A DNA stretch of 64,000 nucleotides from contig OX421508.1 of NCBI GenBank assembly GCA_949126835.1, forward strand, positions 11,901,994-11,965,993, written 5' to 3'. Under the pieces are notes generated by a model. It saw only the letters and a list, made by a program, of their open reading frames with translations, was not told the DNA's origin and did no database searches. This DNA comes from Anisus vortex. Lineage: Eukaryota; Mollusca; Gastropoda; Planorbidae. Positions 10,770 through 22,573 of the stretch are shown here, piece after piece (positions within the stretch are counted from its first letter, which is position 1; every line of letters begins with the position of its first letter). Position numbers and translations under genes: made by a program.

Positions 10770-12420
10770 TGGTTTATTCAATTGTTTATCGTTATGATTC
10801 CGATTCGGGTAAGGAATATAATTATGACAGTTGTGTGATTTAGAGGATAATAATAATTTAGATTTAGAAAGTGATTCAGATGGTGAGAGTGATTTAGCCT
10901 GAGAAATCAGTGCTATTTCTAGCTCCAACGTACCTGCTCGCATTTATGACAAGACGGTTGAGAGGCGTAAAGACATCATTGCAACAAAACAGCTTATTCT
11001 GACTAGGTAGTGTTAGGAATGATTTTGTTGACCTCAAAACGAACAGCTGTCATCATTCAACAGTAGACAATTTGTTATTGTAGATGTTAACAAATTTTGA
11101 GGCTGTTTATTTTTCCTCATACTCCAATGAAACACATTATGAACAAGTTATGAATGAATGTCAAAAGAGAAAAATGTGTTGTGAATGATGGATCATACCG
11201 CATTTCTTGCTCTTCATGTAGCGATGGGCTTGTGCAGCAAATCATCAATAGATGGCTATTGGGCTACAGGACTTTGGCTCACATGCCATTTTACTTCAGT
11301 GATGGGGAGAAATAGATACCAAATTATAAACTCGTGTCTTCATTTCAATGGATAAGATCCGCTCTTCAAACTGCGATCGTCATGGGACAATAAGCCTCCA
11401 CTACACCGACAAGTTTATGGACCAGGACAAGATTTTTTAATTTATGAGTTTATGGTGACAGTCAAAGGACGTTGTTTGTTCAAACAGTGCATCCCATCTA
11501 TGACAAATAAATGGGGAGTAAAATCATTCATGTTATCTGATTCCAAGTTATTCTACTATTGTGGTTTATAATTTACACAGGGAAAAAGACTTTCATTGGA
11601 AGAAAACAATAATTTGATCTGATTTGCAGATAACAGTGAAAAGGCCACATCATCTACACAGACAATTACATCATCAGATTTATGCTAGATCAAAGGTGAA
11701 AAAGCTAGGCACAAAATTCTTGAAAATTCAAAGTCTTATCCAAAAGAACTTAAAGGAAAAAAAAAAATAAACAGGTGATCCTCCTATCTTTGCTGAATCG
11801 AATTACTTGATGTCACAACGTTTTCAAGCGTCTCAGTATTACATGTTTCTATCAACTGTGGGAGGCAATACAACTACAGTAAAGCGTGTTCGAGACAGAA
11901 AACTACCAGAGGGTTACAGAAAAAAAAAAAAAAAAAAATACCAGAATTACAATGATCACAAAGGTGGTGTTGATCAGTTTGACAAAATGAAGGTTAGCTA
12001 TTGCTATCCTTACAAATCAATCAGGTCGTTCCACTCAATCTTTCATTATACACAGAAGTAATTTTGCTAAATAAATGGACTTATTGGTTATAGATAAACA
12101 AGGACGCTTCCATTACAGCTAAACAAAAATTAGCGAACTGATACTTGAATCCCTTATTCAGAACCAAGTAACTAGGCCGTGATGAAAGAGCACTGCTACT
12201 GCCCCGACCCTTACATTGATGAGAGTCTAACTGCACGTCCAGTTCCCAATATATAAAGTCAAAACTTACAAACTGTATTGTTTGTTAATCCTGCAATAAA
12301 AAAATTCAAACAATATGTGCCTTTATATTTGCAACGTCCATCTCTGCATTGTGCCAGGTTGTTTTTATCTGTATCATACGTCAGTGAATTATATCATTGA
12401 TGGACGCTACAACAGTAAAT
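10770..12420 (+). pseudogene. piggyBac-like (PGBD) transposase pseudogene
   Basis: Scattered frames in order show the piggyBac family plan. There is an acidic N terminus (DSDGESDL near 10875). Near 11255-11340 there is YWATGLWLT followed by NRYQIINSCLHFNG. Near 11440-11500, IYEFMVTVKGRCLFKQCIPS corresponds to the family's S-x-D-E-x-M-V-x-F-K-G-R block with the catalytic aspartate region altered. Near 11940-12050, YNDHKGGVDQFDKMK matches the YN-x-x-M-GGVD-x-x-D-x block. Near 12325-12380, LCIVPGCFYLYHT matches the cysteine-rich tail. An A-run at 11921-11938 and many frameshifts show that it is dead. Flanking terminal repeats were not established. Confidence 0.8.
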
Positions 12421-12744
12421 GAGTATAATGTATTGTTTAAAAAATGTATAGTTCTGCACAATTGTCTCTATTTGTATTTTGATTGTATATTGATTCTATT
12501 ATTTGTTTTCGAAGCAGTAAATTAATCTTTTGTAGGTGCTGTAATTAAATTGTATAAATGTATAATGTTTAGTTTTTCTTTGATATATAATCTAGGTTAA
12601 GTTACACACTAAATTTGTTCAATAAAAAGTTTTCATTTGAAATAGACCCTCAAGGACCAGTTCTTTCTTTTATAGGTTTATTACCATATTGCTTAGAAAC
12701 TGCACGAGAAAAATAATGCCTAAAAAATATTAGATTTTACTAAA

Positions 12745-13240
12745 AATGTCACAAACTCAAGATGGCTGCTTAGGTCACGTGGCGCTAATTTGCAATTCAA
12801 TTTTCCAATGTGGTCTTATATTCTACATATATGGTAAGATTTCATTACTCCGTAGTGACTAATTACATATTTATATATGTTTAAACAGTCTAACCAGTTT
12901 TGGTCAAGTGACAGAAAATTGACAAAAATCGTTTCACAATTCATTGGCAAAACAAGGGGCAAAATGAAATAAAAAAATATTTTTTTATTGTCGAATTTCG
13001 TTTTTAGATTTAGATTTATCTACTGGCTATGTTTCTATGTTGTAGCAGTGCACTCATATTTGTCGATGGTTCTCAAAGAAGAAAAAAAGTGGACAAAATT
13101 ACATATTTTTCTATAAATCTCACAATTTCAAGATGGCCGCCATGGTCACGTGATATCAATTTGCATGAAAATGTTATATTTTAGTATGGTATTTTGTTTT
13201 ACATATATGGTAAAGATTGTATGCTTCCACATAAGTCCAT
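12745..13240 (+). repeat. Direct repeat pair with CAAGATGGC..GGTCACGTG core, 371 bp apart
   Basis: Two diverged copies begin at about 12745 and 13116. Each has CAAGATGGC, then GGTCACGTG, then CAATTTGCA, then a TTACATATATGGTAA-like stretch. They lie 3' of the piggyBac-like pseudogene and could be part of the same element or a separate one. The AAGATGGC and CACGTG words resemble YY1-type and E-box sites. Confidence 0.65.
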
Positions 13241-13589
13241 TAATTTTTTATTAATTTTTAAACCCCACACACTAATTTTGTGAAATTACCAAAAAAACTA
13301 GTGGCAGTGCAGCACATTTTGCGTAAATAACCTTTGGCATATTAAGTGTTAATAAGCTTGTAATAAAATGTAGGCCTACTGTTGGGGGGGTATTAGATAT
13401 TTAGCAGCACTAGCGTTTACATCAAATTTCATCCATAAACTAATCGATTCAAATAGCTGAGGGGTTCAAATTATATCAGGTACGTTTGTACTGTTCACAT
13501 GCCTTTCACCGCACCCCAATCGCCCCCGGGGACGTCAGCACCCCCTTAAAGCTTCTCACCGCCCCCCCGGGGGGCGAAATCACCCCCGT

Positions 13590-14015
13590 TGAGAACCTAT
13601 GTTCTAAACTATGGAGACAAGCAGTGGTAGTATCGATCTTACAGAAAAGAAAACGATCCTGTACAAGTCGAAAGCTAAATCCCGATTTTCCTCGCATCGT
13701 GTGTTTGGGAATATAGCTAATAGGATGGTCATTCAGAGACTTGTGATGTACCTAGAAGATAAAGATATAATCACCCCAATGCAGGCTGGTTTTCAATCTG
13801 GAAGGAATTCAATGGATCAGGTGACCTTTTTTATTTTTAAGATTTCAGACGGCTAGAGCAACGAGTCTACATTAGCTCCACAGAAGGGATCAGCCCACAT
13901 TCGCCTAATTTCGTAATAAACATGGTTCAAAAGAGGCTTACTTTAGTGTGCGTAGGCCCTACCTTAATTCACGATGTCGAAACTACAGGGATGCAGAAGA
14001 AACGTTCGAGCACCT
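13590..14015 (+). pseudogene. LINE (family B) fragments, first copy
   Basis: The frame at 13611-13856 carries RT sequence (IANRMVIQRLVMYLEDKD followed by QAGFQSGRNSMDQV). Directly after a gap, 13948-14010 carries a piece resembling the C-terminal zinc-finger region of the same LINE (YLNSRCRNYRDAEETFEH, compare 15431-15490). This first copy therefore has its middle deleted and abuts a second copy. The chimera explains why one open frame joins a C-terminal motif to an RT N-terminal motif. Confidence 0.6.
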
Positions 14016-15616
14016 GCGATTTAACGTAAACCGATTATGGTCTGAAGGTGTCCTACCGAAACAGTGGAGAGAAGCCTTGGTGGTACCCATCTTGAAGAGG
14101 AGTAAAGACCCGGGTCAGGCTGAAAGCTACAGACCGATTTCCCTAACATCGTGTGTAGGGAAGGTAGCTAAGAGACTATTCAATAAGAGGCTTGTGAGGT
14201 TCCTAGAGGATAATGGACTGGTCGCCCCCATTCAAGCATAAAAGGATTTGAACGCACTAGCCTGTTAGGCCAAGCTTTGAGGTATGGATGTAAACTGCCT
14301 AAAAACAGTTTATTTGCTCTTTACCCATGGAATCGATATCCTCAAAGAGCCGATCGAGCTAAACATTGATGGCCGCGCTCTGGCGTGCGACCAGAAGCCG
14401 GTAAATCTCGGAGTGACACTGGACCGAAAGCTAACGATGTATGACCATGTGATGTTAGTCCAAGAGAAAGCTTCTTCGAAGCTGAACATTGTCAAGAGAC
14501 TGGCCAGTACTGGCTGGGGTGCAAAGGCGAGTGTGTTGAGAAATCTTTACCTAGGAGCGGTAAGATCTCAGATCGATTATAGCCTCCCGGTGCAAATCTA
14601 TTTGTCTGATACTGCACTGTACAAAATCAAGCCCTCAGACTAATATGTGGAACGTTCCGAACCGCCCCAACATCGGCTGTGGAAATCATGGCAAACGTGC
14701 CGCCTCTGAATGGGAGAAGGAAAAGGGCCGTTATCACTGCATACGAGCGGTATAAACGGCTGGAGGAAAGTTCGACTCTCAGGAAGCTCGTAGATTCCTG
14801 GGAGGGTAAAGCACGGATCTCAATGCAGTTCTTCATGCCCCATGCATTAAAGCTCAGCGAAGAGATCGGACTCCCGGTCGACCGCATGCCCCTGCGATCG
14901 GGAGTGGATCCTCCTCCTCACTTATCTTTCAACCTACCAGAGATACGGACGAACCTGATGGAAGCAGTCGGACCCAGCGCTTGCCTGACTGAGAAGCGCG
15001 CAGCTGTTCGAAGGACGGTACGGGCATACTCAGGATTCGTTGAGGCATACACTGATGGGAGCGAGATCAGTGGGACCGAAGCGCGTTCTGGGTATGGTGC
15101 TCTTGTGTCGTAACCGAAGGCAGATGAAAAACGGGTTGAGCTAAGTGGGCCTTGCGGGAAAATCTGCATCTTCGATGCAGAGATGGAAGCCATCAGAATT
15201 GCTGTGGCGGCAATAGGGAAAACGTTCGAAGAAACACCAGCTGCTCGTGCTCATGTGGTTATCTTCACTGATGCGCTTTCAGTACTCCAAGCCATCGATG
15301 GCCTGCAACTAAAACGGCCAAATCGAGCTGATCCGTGGTGAAGCTCCGCAGGAGTGAACAGGCTACGATAGCCCAGTTCTATACAGGGCACTGCCCTATT
15401 GGTGCTTATTTCGGACGATTTAGGCCCAATTTCGATTCGCGGTGCCGACATTGCTTTGAAGCAGAAGAGACGGTCGAGCATTTGCTTTTAGACTGCCCTG
15501 CCTTGCAGGAGGAATTAGTAGATGGGAATGGTCAACAGTTTGCACCATCCCTTTACGGTAACCTGGCTGTTCTACGTAGTACAAGTGTGTTTGTCCTCCG
15601 AATCCTAAGAGATTAG
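14016..15616 (+). pseudogene. LINE (family B) with RNase H domain, internally deleted
   Basis: In order: an RT N-terminal part (WSEGVLPKQWREALVVPIL, then YRPISLTSCVGKVAKR, 14034-14200); a jump that removes the catalytic YxDD core; the RT thumb (LGVTLDRKLTMYDH, 14416 on); an RNase H domain with YTDGS (15048-15062), an EMEA acidic site (15180-15191) and FTDA (15263-15274); and a C-terminal CCHC-like finger (CRHCFEAEETVEHLLLDC, about 15440-15495). RT plus RNase H plus terminal finger is the plan of I-clade-related non-LTR elements. A stop at 15111-15113 and frame changes make it a pseudogene. Confidence 0.8.
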
Positions 15617-15805
15617 TCTCGATTCGATCACTCCGGTGAAGTGAGGTTTAAAGTCTGGTTAACCCCGCGAAACTGGTTTTACGGTAACCTGGCTGTTCTA
15701 CGTAGTACAAGTGTGTTTGTCTTCCGAATCCTAAGAGATTAGTCTCGATTCGATCACTCCGGTGAAGTGAGGTTTAAAGCTTGGTGAACCCCGCGAAACT
15801 TGTTT
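15552..15805 (+). repeat. Tandem duplication 2 x 127 bp at the LINE 3' end
   Basis: The unit from TTACGGTAACCTGGCTGTTC at 15552 recurs at 15679 with only a few differences (for example TGTCCTCCG against TGTCTTCCG). It spans the end of the family-B coding region and the start of its 3' UTR. Confidence 0.9.
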
Positions 15806-18150
15806 TAAAGAAGGCTTCGAAGGGATGTGTCCTCTTTAGATTGGGCATACCCGTGTCAGACAATATCCACCGTACCAGCCAACATCACAGGTATACGATG
15901 AAGGCCCTGCACGAAGAGAAATGAAGCAAATTCACGTTTGGGGGAACACGAACGGAGAAAGCTAACCCACAAATGAGACCGCCCTATTAGCCTACCAGGA
16001 CAGGGCTGGCCGCGAACAAAGTTTTATTCATACCTTACCTGCACCAGATGCATGTTTCGTTGTCGCTACTGTGCTAGCTTGGTACAAGAGAGCAATCTCG
16101 CCGACGGCGACTTAGCGTTTTGACTCTTGGACAGCGTATCACTGAGTCAATGAGTGTATCACTTTAAGGACTCAAAAATGGTCCTAAAGCTCCCAGTGGT
16201 CTGAGTGTGGATATTTTACGTTTCTGTAGTAGACCTACTATTCAGCTGTTATCACCTTAACTATTCATTAAGCAATCGTATGTGTATGTGTATATATGTG
16301 TATATTCGTGTGTATGTATATTGTATGTTTGCACACATGTATGTGTGTTTACATGTATCATTGTGTAGATGTATATTTTGTATATACGCGTATGTTTATT
16401 TTTCTATGTATATGTATATGTGTATATATGTATGTATGTGCGTAAGTATGCATATATGAATGTATGCACAAAGCAGGCCCGGATTTAGAGACCTAGAGTC
16501 CATAGGCACTTGATAATTGCACTCCCCCACCATCTCGAAGCTATTTTGGAAATTTAGCAAATTAAATGCAATTGTAGGCCCACAGAACATATAATTTGTA
16601 TACAACTTTAATTACGTTAATAAACATCAGAATAATACAGTCTATGTTAATATAGTTACGTTATTCTATAAAATGTATAGAATCATACGACGAAAAGTCT
16701 TCTGTGCAAAAGAACGAATGACGTCATCATAGTCAATCGACTGCATTATTTCTGACACTATGTAAGGCCTACATTATTACGAACGCCCGGTTTAGGCAAA
16801 ATGTAGAACAAATATTAATTTTATTATTATATTATTTTCGATAAAGCTTTTTGATAAGGCAAGCCAGGCTTTTGAGATTATGTAAAGATTCCGCCACCGG
16901 GGCTTCTAGGCTGGCTGGACCTTTGAGGCCTAGGCAGAAATCCGGCAATAGCACAAAGAAGTATATATTCTATTCATACTCACGTTACAGCACTTAGCTT
17001 GTTCATATAAATCAAAGTAACGGGACTGTAGTCTAACTTGATACTGATGTCTTCAGGTTTCATATGACGTGTCTTGAACAGTCTCAATTCTTATACATTT
17101 TGTTAATAATCTGCTTAGAACCGGGGCAGAAGAAATACAGATAACACTTAAAACTGAACACAATTAAATAAACTACAAGCGGATGATAATTAAAACAGAC
17201 GGCATTATGCACTTGAAAAAATGCCAAAGATTTCAAAATGCAGCCTTTTGTAATTTGCGAAGAAAGATTTTGTGACTCGGCGCAAGTTATTTTTTAAATT
17301 GCTTTGTATAAACTTTGAATATTGTAATAAATTAAGAACGCATTGAAATGATCATGTTCAAATAACAGCAATTTAAGTCAACATAATGAATTAGAAATTG
17401 TGTTTTCTTTTCGAACCCGACTTTAGTAAATTTAAACAATCTTTACTTATGGATATGTAAAGCTAAAAAAAAAAGGCTTACTTAGGTTTTATTAAAAGCC
17501 GGAGACTGTGCACATACAAAGAAAACACAAACAAAGAAACGAACTAACGACAAAGATAAGTTCATTGTAAACAATCAAAACTATAGTCACAATAGGAAGC
17601 CAGGTTTTTTCAGCTTTGTATCGATTTAACCATGTACATAACCACATACTATTTAAATATGTATATATCTTTTTGTCTATATTTTATCTATGTATACGTA
17701 TACAAGCCCCCGCCCCCCCCCCCCACTGTCTGAGCCCTCCTTCCACAATTAGCATGTCTATAGTGTATGTTGAATGTTAAGATTACCTCCTCCCCACACA
17801 CACACGCTTCCCCCTTACGCATGTCACACCTTAGACGCTCCTTTTATAAAGAGTAAAATTGCGTCCTACCCACATCCGTGGTTTGAGTCTAGTCCTTCCT
17901 TTTTATAATTTTTTTTATATAATGTTAAGTTGCTGGTTTTCCTGTTTTGTTCCATGCCAAGTGCGGCAGGCGTGCCGTCGTAGGTTGCCGACCCTGGGTC
18001 TAAAAGCAGCTCGCTGAGTACGTTGTTGACGTTGCAATGTTCCAGGCAGCGTTTCTAATAGTGGGATGCATCTGGTTTCTTTCAGGTGATTACATAGGTC
18101 TTTCGATGCGCATACACGAGATGATGAGTATTAGCCACCCTTGGTCTGGA
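15806..18150. other. No recognised gene; TATG-rich low complexity at 16275-16470
   Basis: The region 16275-16470 is a run of TGTATGTGTATATATG-type sequence, and the ORFs across it (16205-16459 plus, 16396-16605 minus) are composition artefacts. A C-run lies near 17711-17725. The part 17910-17995 loosely resembles the repeat at 1-780 (TGCCAAGTGCGGCAGGC..GTAGGTTGCC). Nothing else was identified. Confidence 0.5.
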
Positions 18151-18480
18151 TACTCTTCACACTTCTGTACCCATGGGCATCAAAAGCACACCGGTGGGCT
18201 AACGCATGAGGGACATCCACTGCTACGCGTCCGAGGTCTCATTGTACGACCGAGAGGCTCTGAGCCTCGGTGGGGAGGAAGAAATGTGCGCAGTGTCTCC
18301 GCCTCAAGCCCGCCCTGTTGCCTGGATGACCATGCGCCACCGGGCTACATTGCAAATATATGGGCGAGCCACCACGATAATGATCCGTGGCGAATTGCGC
18401 AGGGAGTGAAAATAGTGCGTGTTGGAACCGTACCATATGTTACACGGAAAAAATCATATATAAGGCGTGCCATGGGGTGG
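18150..18480 (+). repeat. Unknown interspersed repeat, plus-oriented copy
   Basis: This copy matches the reverse complement of 36680-37110. Shared blocks are TGTACCCATGGGC, then AACGCATG.GGACA, then GAGAGGC..TG.G.CTCGGTGG, then ACCGGG..ACATTGCA, then GGGCGAGCCACCACGATAATGATC, then GGCGTGCC. ORFs through it differ between the copies, so it is probably non-coding. Confidence 0.65.
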
Positions 18481-19636
18481 CTGGACGACGGGTAGAACCT
18501 TGGTGTGCATCCTTGGTTCACTCCTAAATATCATTTCGTATTTGACGTAAAAGCCGAATGGCTAGTCCATTATTATTTGGCTATTTTAGTATGGATTCTC
18601 TACAAGCTCAGTAGTAGACCGAAAGCTGCCACACTAGAATCCTGGCCCCTTTCCTTTTGAGAATTAACTAAACTTCTCTGCGCAGACTATTCTGTCCTGC
18701 ACTTTTCTATGTGGGGTTTTAACACGACGTCTCAACTCTCAAACATGAGACTATGCTGATGCTGACTCTTCGGGACGAATAGTTGGGGAGCTTTGCAATA
18801 GCACTATGCTTGTCCGATTTCAAGGTGACAGACACTAGAGGCCGGCTGATCCTGGGGTTAGTTCACCGGACTGTCAACCGACACGTCACGGAATCTATGC
18901 CTCCCGCCGACCAATCCATGCCGCCCTGCAGGAGTTTTGGGCCTAGTGGACGTAATAATATTCTATCTAGAAGGAACGTCTGTAAAACTTATAGAAAGAC
19001 AGGTGCAGTTACATTGTAGTAAAATAATTAGTATGGTGAGTTTATTCAAGTCATACAAGGAGCAACCAGAAAAACAAACTCCAATGTCCTTTTTTAAAGG
19101 GCAAGATCAAACCGTTATGTTCATCAAGGATAGAGAATCTATTTAAAAGAAGGAAGGCTGCTCGATGCAAGGCGAGCAAGCGGAAGACGGCTGAGAGCCG
19201 GAGGGAGTACAATCAGCTGATGTAAGAAGGCTCATTTCGGAGGCGAAGCTAACGAAATGGGCGGATACTTGTGCTGGGTTGGGTTTAGCGGATTACGAAA
19301 AGCCTGGAACCACATCAACTACATTGAGCGAGCAAAGACAGCTAATAACAATGTGCGTCAAGGGGACAAAAACTCAAAACCCGGAAGCCTTAGGAAGGGG
19401 TTAGGTAGACACGTTGCCCAAGCCCTTTGCCAGGGCAAAAATGGGTAATGTCTTGATACCATGCCAAACTAGATAGACCCCAAGTGCAGTCAATGCATCA
19501 AATAAATTCATTACTCGCGCGTGATACAGTGACAAAAGTAAACACTTGGTACTTATTCATATAACGTGGTCCGAATGTGTTTTTCTAACTTCTAAACCAT
19601 ATGTCCCGAGGTATGAGGTGTTGTGAGTTGAGGAAG
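18481..19636. other. No recognised gene
   Basis: Open frames at 18783-19019, 18937-19146 and 19257-19448 show no domain that I recognise. The sequence around 19150-19440 is more GC-rich and purine-rich than its surroundings and might be transposon-derived coding sequence. Confidence 0.4.
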
Positions 19637-19932
19637 TGACGTCACGGGCTTATTGATGTGGGCTGTTAGATGAATGGCGGATTGGAGACTCCAATTTGGA
19701 GTCCCTTATGAAATAAGGTTGTGTTGGTGTACTGTGTGTGATTTCCAAGGGTACTATTTACTATTGGAATAGTCATTATTTCATTCTTTTATTAGCTATG
19801 TTTAATATATTCTAATTAAAGCTCGGCTAAGTTTATTCTGTGTACACGGGCGTCTATTTGGTGTATACTAGCGTGTTGAGTACTGTCGCCGTCTTTGCAT
19901 ATATTATTCTAACATAAAAAACTCGCACGTCA
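19637..19932 (+). mobile_element. Putative LTR (296 bp) followed by a tRNA-Trp-type primer-binding site
   Basis: The stretch starts TGACGTCACGGGC and ends ACTCGCACGTCA, with TGACGT/ACGTCA inverted termini. Five bases later comes TGGCGACCCCGACG (19938-19951), which differs at one base from the start expected for a primer-binding site complementary to tRNA-Trp. After that, 20040-20180 is purine-rich and could encode a lysine/glutamate-rich Gag start. This looks like the 5' end of an LTR retrotransposon whose body is lost. No 3' LTR was seen in the window. Confidence 0.5.
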
Positions 19933-20889
19933 CCTTTTGGCGACCCCGACGAACAGCTGAGCTGCTGAAATTAGGAAGCCAGGGAGGAATGGAGGGAAAG
20001 TAACTATTAGACTGGGCGACAAGGAGAATAGATAAAAGAGAAAGACAGACTAGATCGCGCGGAAAGACAGGCGGAAAGGGTTTTGAAAAAAACCGTTACA
20101 GAAACAGAATTAAAAAAAGCAGAAGTAAAAGCAGAAGTGAAAAAGAAAGCAGAAGTGATAGGAAAAAAAGTAGAAGCAAAATGAGGTCTATGCAGAAGTA
20201 TTTTCCGGTCCCAGTGATGATTGTTATATAGACTTGATAAACATGGAAAAACTCATTCACTGTGCTGTAGTTGGATGCTTAAATTCTGACTTAAAATCAA
20301 CGCGCAGTGAAGCTAAAATATGTTTTATCAATTTTTGCTGATAGATACAAGCTTCTTAAATGCATATCAAAAGACGACGCCAATATATTATTTTCCTAAA
20401 ACATCGAAGGAAAAGACTTCGGTGTTTCAAACTTTTACTGCCGTCAATGGTTATCCACGGTAAGTCAGTGCAGCTTGGCCTAGATTTTCTTAGCACAAAT
20501 TGCATAAGTCTTCAACCTTTTTTTTATCCATGATTAGATAATACTCAATTCATTAATTATCAGTTTCGTTTCACATTTTTAGTAACTCGTAGCTTAGCAA
20601 AACGGCCTAGCCAAAATAAACTGCTTAAACTTTAAACATAATGAGACGGCTAAAAAGAAGAATATGGTTTATTTTTAGTTGATAATAACAATGAATATCG
20701 TTGCGTGTATAATTCTAGGCCAACATATATAATAGTAAGCTTATATATTATAATATATATATATATACTCTACTGTCTACTATATACATTTTTGATACAT
20801 AGACCTATATTCTATATGCAAATCATATAGACCCTACAGTGTAGGCGTATTAATTTGTTATTGGCTATTTAAAAATTTAGGCCTATATA

Positions 20890-22063
20890 ATTTGTATAAT
20901 AGTTAAGGTTCTAGACTGAGCGCCATTTCAGAATAATGTCCCTTTGAAATGCTTTCACGTTATCATTATACTGTTTTTCGGGACTGGTTTTTCCCGTACT
21001 GCAAAATATTATTGTCTACTTTTTGTTTATGATATTTTTTTATTATTGTTTGGTATTTGTGTTTGTTTTTTCTTTATGGTAGTATTATTGTTTGTTAAAT
21101 ATTATTTATAAGAAATCAGAAGCTTCACGGCAACAATCCATTTACATGTTTAAAGGCCAGCGAACCGTAAAAGAATAAAATAAAATAAACAAAATACTGA
21201 AAGAAACGTTTTTGCTTTTAATTGTAAAATTGTTTGTGAATTTTTATTTCTATTTTAACAAAACATATTGTAATCATTCGTTTCTCCGTCATTTTGACTG
21301 GCAATACTCCCAGAAAATATTATAATAATATATATAAATGTAAAAGCAATGCATTCGTTCAGTGTTTTTATAGAGAGCATTTGCAATGGGCATGGCTTAG
21401 GTTTCTAATTCACGTAACTATGTAAATAGAAGCCATGATGAGGACATGGTGGAATAAAATTGTTCTTTACCATGTCTATTTTACACACAAAATACAAAAT
21501 ATAAGGAATGTATTTCCATAAAATTTGATTTTTAACTGTGATATTAGTCCTTAGTATTCCGTTCATGAAGTAAACAAGATTTTAAAGTTGTTCAATGGTA
21601 CTGGGAAACATTTCACAGCCTGCCTTATGGTTTAAGATAGTAAGTTAAGCTAACTTTCGACAATCGATATCTTCAATTAAATGATCTGCACTTACGGAAC
21701 ATATGCCATTGATTTATAATGGTTTAACTTTAAGCACTGTTTGTAAATTTTTATTGCATGACAGTGTTTTATATATTTCTACGTCATATTGTTGAAATGA
21801 AAATATGTTTCAATAAAACCTTCTTAAGCCTACAGTATTACGGCTGCCATTGTTCACCACCACACAAAGTAAACAAAAAAAAGTGATTGCAAATGCTCTA
21901 TTCGCATCTACTTTTACGTGATTAAATGGCATACCGTAAAATATGCACGATAAAAAAAAATGCAGTTATATTATTTCGAAACGCAAAAATATATACTTTA
22001 TTTTCTGTAATATTTTGGTTGCTACACAATGGTTTCCAGACTAATGTATGCAATAACTATTTC
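20890..22063. repeat. Duplicated lectin-unit flank, unit B
   Basis: This is a paralogue of 1620-2749 and 57133-58878, starting at GTTAAGGTTCTAGACTGAGC. It has many small differences from the other two, which are closer to each other than to it. No gene is seen apart from the adjoining lectin exon. Confidence 0.75.
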
Positions 22064-22209
22064 CTATTTACTAGTGATATTTAAACTTTGTTCCAATTTT
22101 TTTTCACAGACATAATGATTTAAATCAGCACACCAATCGTCATCTAGTAAAGGCCGATAACCCCAAATTTGGACACAATGTTGAGTTCCATCGCCATTAC
22201 TTGGATTAT
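22064..22209 (-). CDS. C-type lectin domain, terminal exon (unit B)
   Basis: On the minus strand this encodes NPSNGDGTQHCVQIWG, LLDDDWC and HYVCE, then a 14-residue tail and TAG. It corresponds residue for residue to the unit A exon (2750-2874). The acceptor is TTGTACAAAG and the phase is again 1. The triplet at the EPN position reads NPS, and LLDDDWC replaces the WND-containing motif. It pairs with the exon at 32916-33098. The intron between them is 10.7 kb, swollen by a solo LTR and a complete LTR retrotransposon. Whether such a gene still splices correctly cannot be told from sequence alone. Confidence 0.82.
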
Positions 22210-22344
22210 CTTTGTACAATAAAAAGAAAAAAAAGAAACATTATGAATACAATGTTAAATTAAATAAAAACTAACAGCTATGGTTTTATCTTAGCACTAA
22301 ATCAATTAATGAATACGTTTTGTTCTTCCGTTCTTATTATGTTA

Positions 22345-22573
22345 TAGGCTAATTCATTAAACGATATTATTCAATTGAAAGTGAGGCTTTGTGCGAAAAA
22401 ACATCTGATCTTATTTGGTTTTATCATATACACGGTCACATCATAAAATAGGGAATTATGAGTAAAATAATTGCTGTTTCTCTTTGGTGCAAACTGCTCA
22501 TCCCTGGATAATGCTCCCTTTCAAGCTTCCATCTCCGTCATTCTTCACTAGAGTGAGATCATGATAAGGTAAT
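22345..22573. repeat. Lectin intron segment paralogous to 5940-6176
   Basis: The stretch GCTCATCCCTGGATAATGCT to GATCATGATAAGGTAAT is nearly the same as in unit A. In unit A the sequence continues straight on into the minisatellite, which gives the empty site for the solo LTR that follows here. Confidence 0.8.

Noticed and set aside
8590..13350. Possible piggyBac-like terminal repeats: CCCTTAAATGCGCCAAA near 8600 and the reverse of CCAAAGG..TTAACACTTAAT near 13335
   Set aside because: The left motif lies in sequence shared with unit B (33665) that has no transposase next to it, and the similarity is short and gapped.
16205..16605. Cysteine- and tyrosine-rich ORFs
   Set aside because: They are translations of a TATG/TGTA low-complexity run.
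18037..18495. 152-codon ORF
   Set aside because: It runs across an interspersed repeat whose other copy (36680-37110) does not preserve the frame; no domain recognised.
20240..20460. HCAVVGCLNSDL stretch suggesting a THAP-type zinc finger exon
   Set aside because: Only the first two cysteines fit; the rest is interrupted by stops and no histidine or AVPTIF-like motif is visible.
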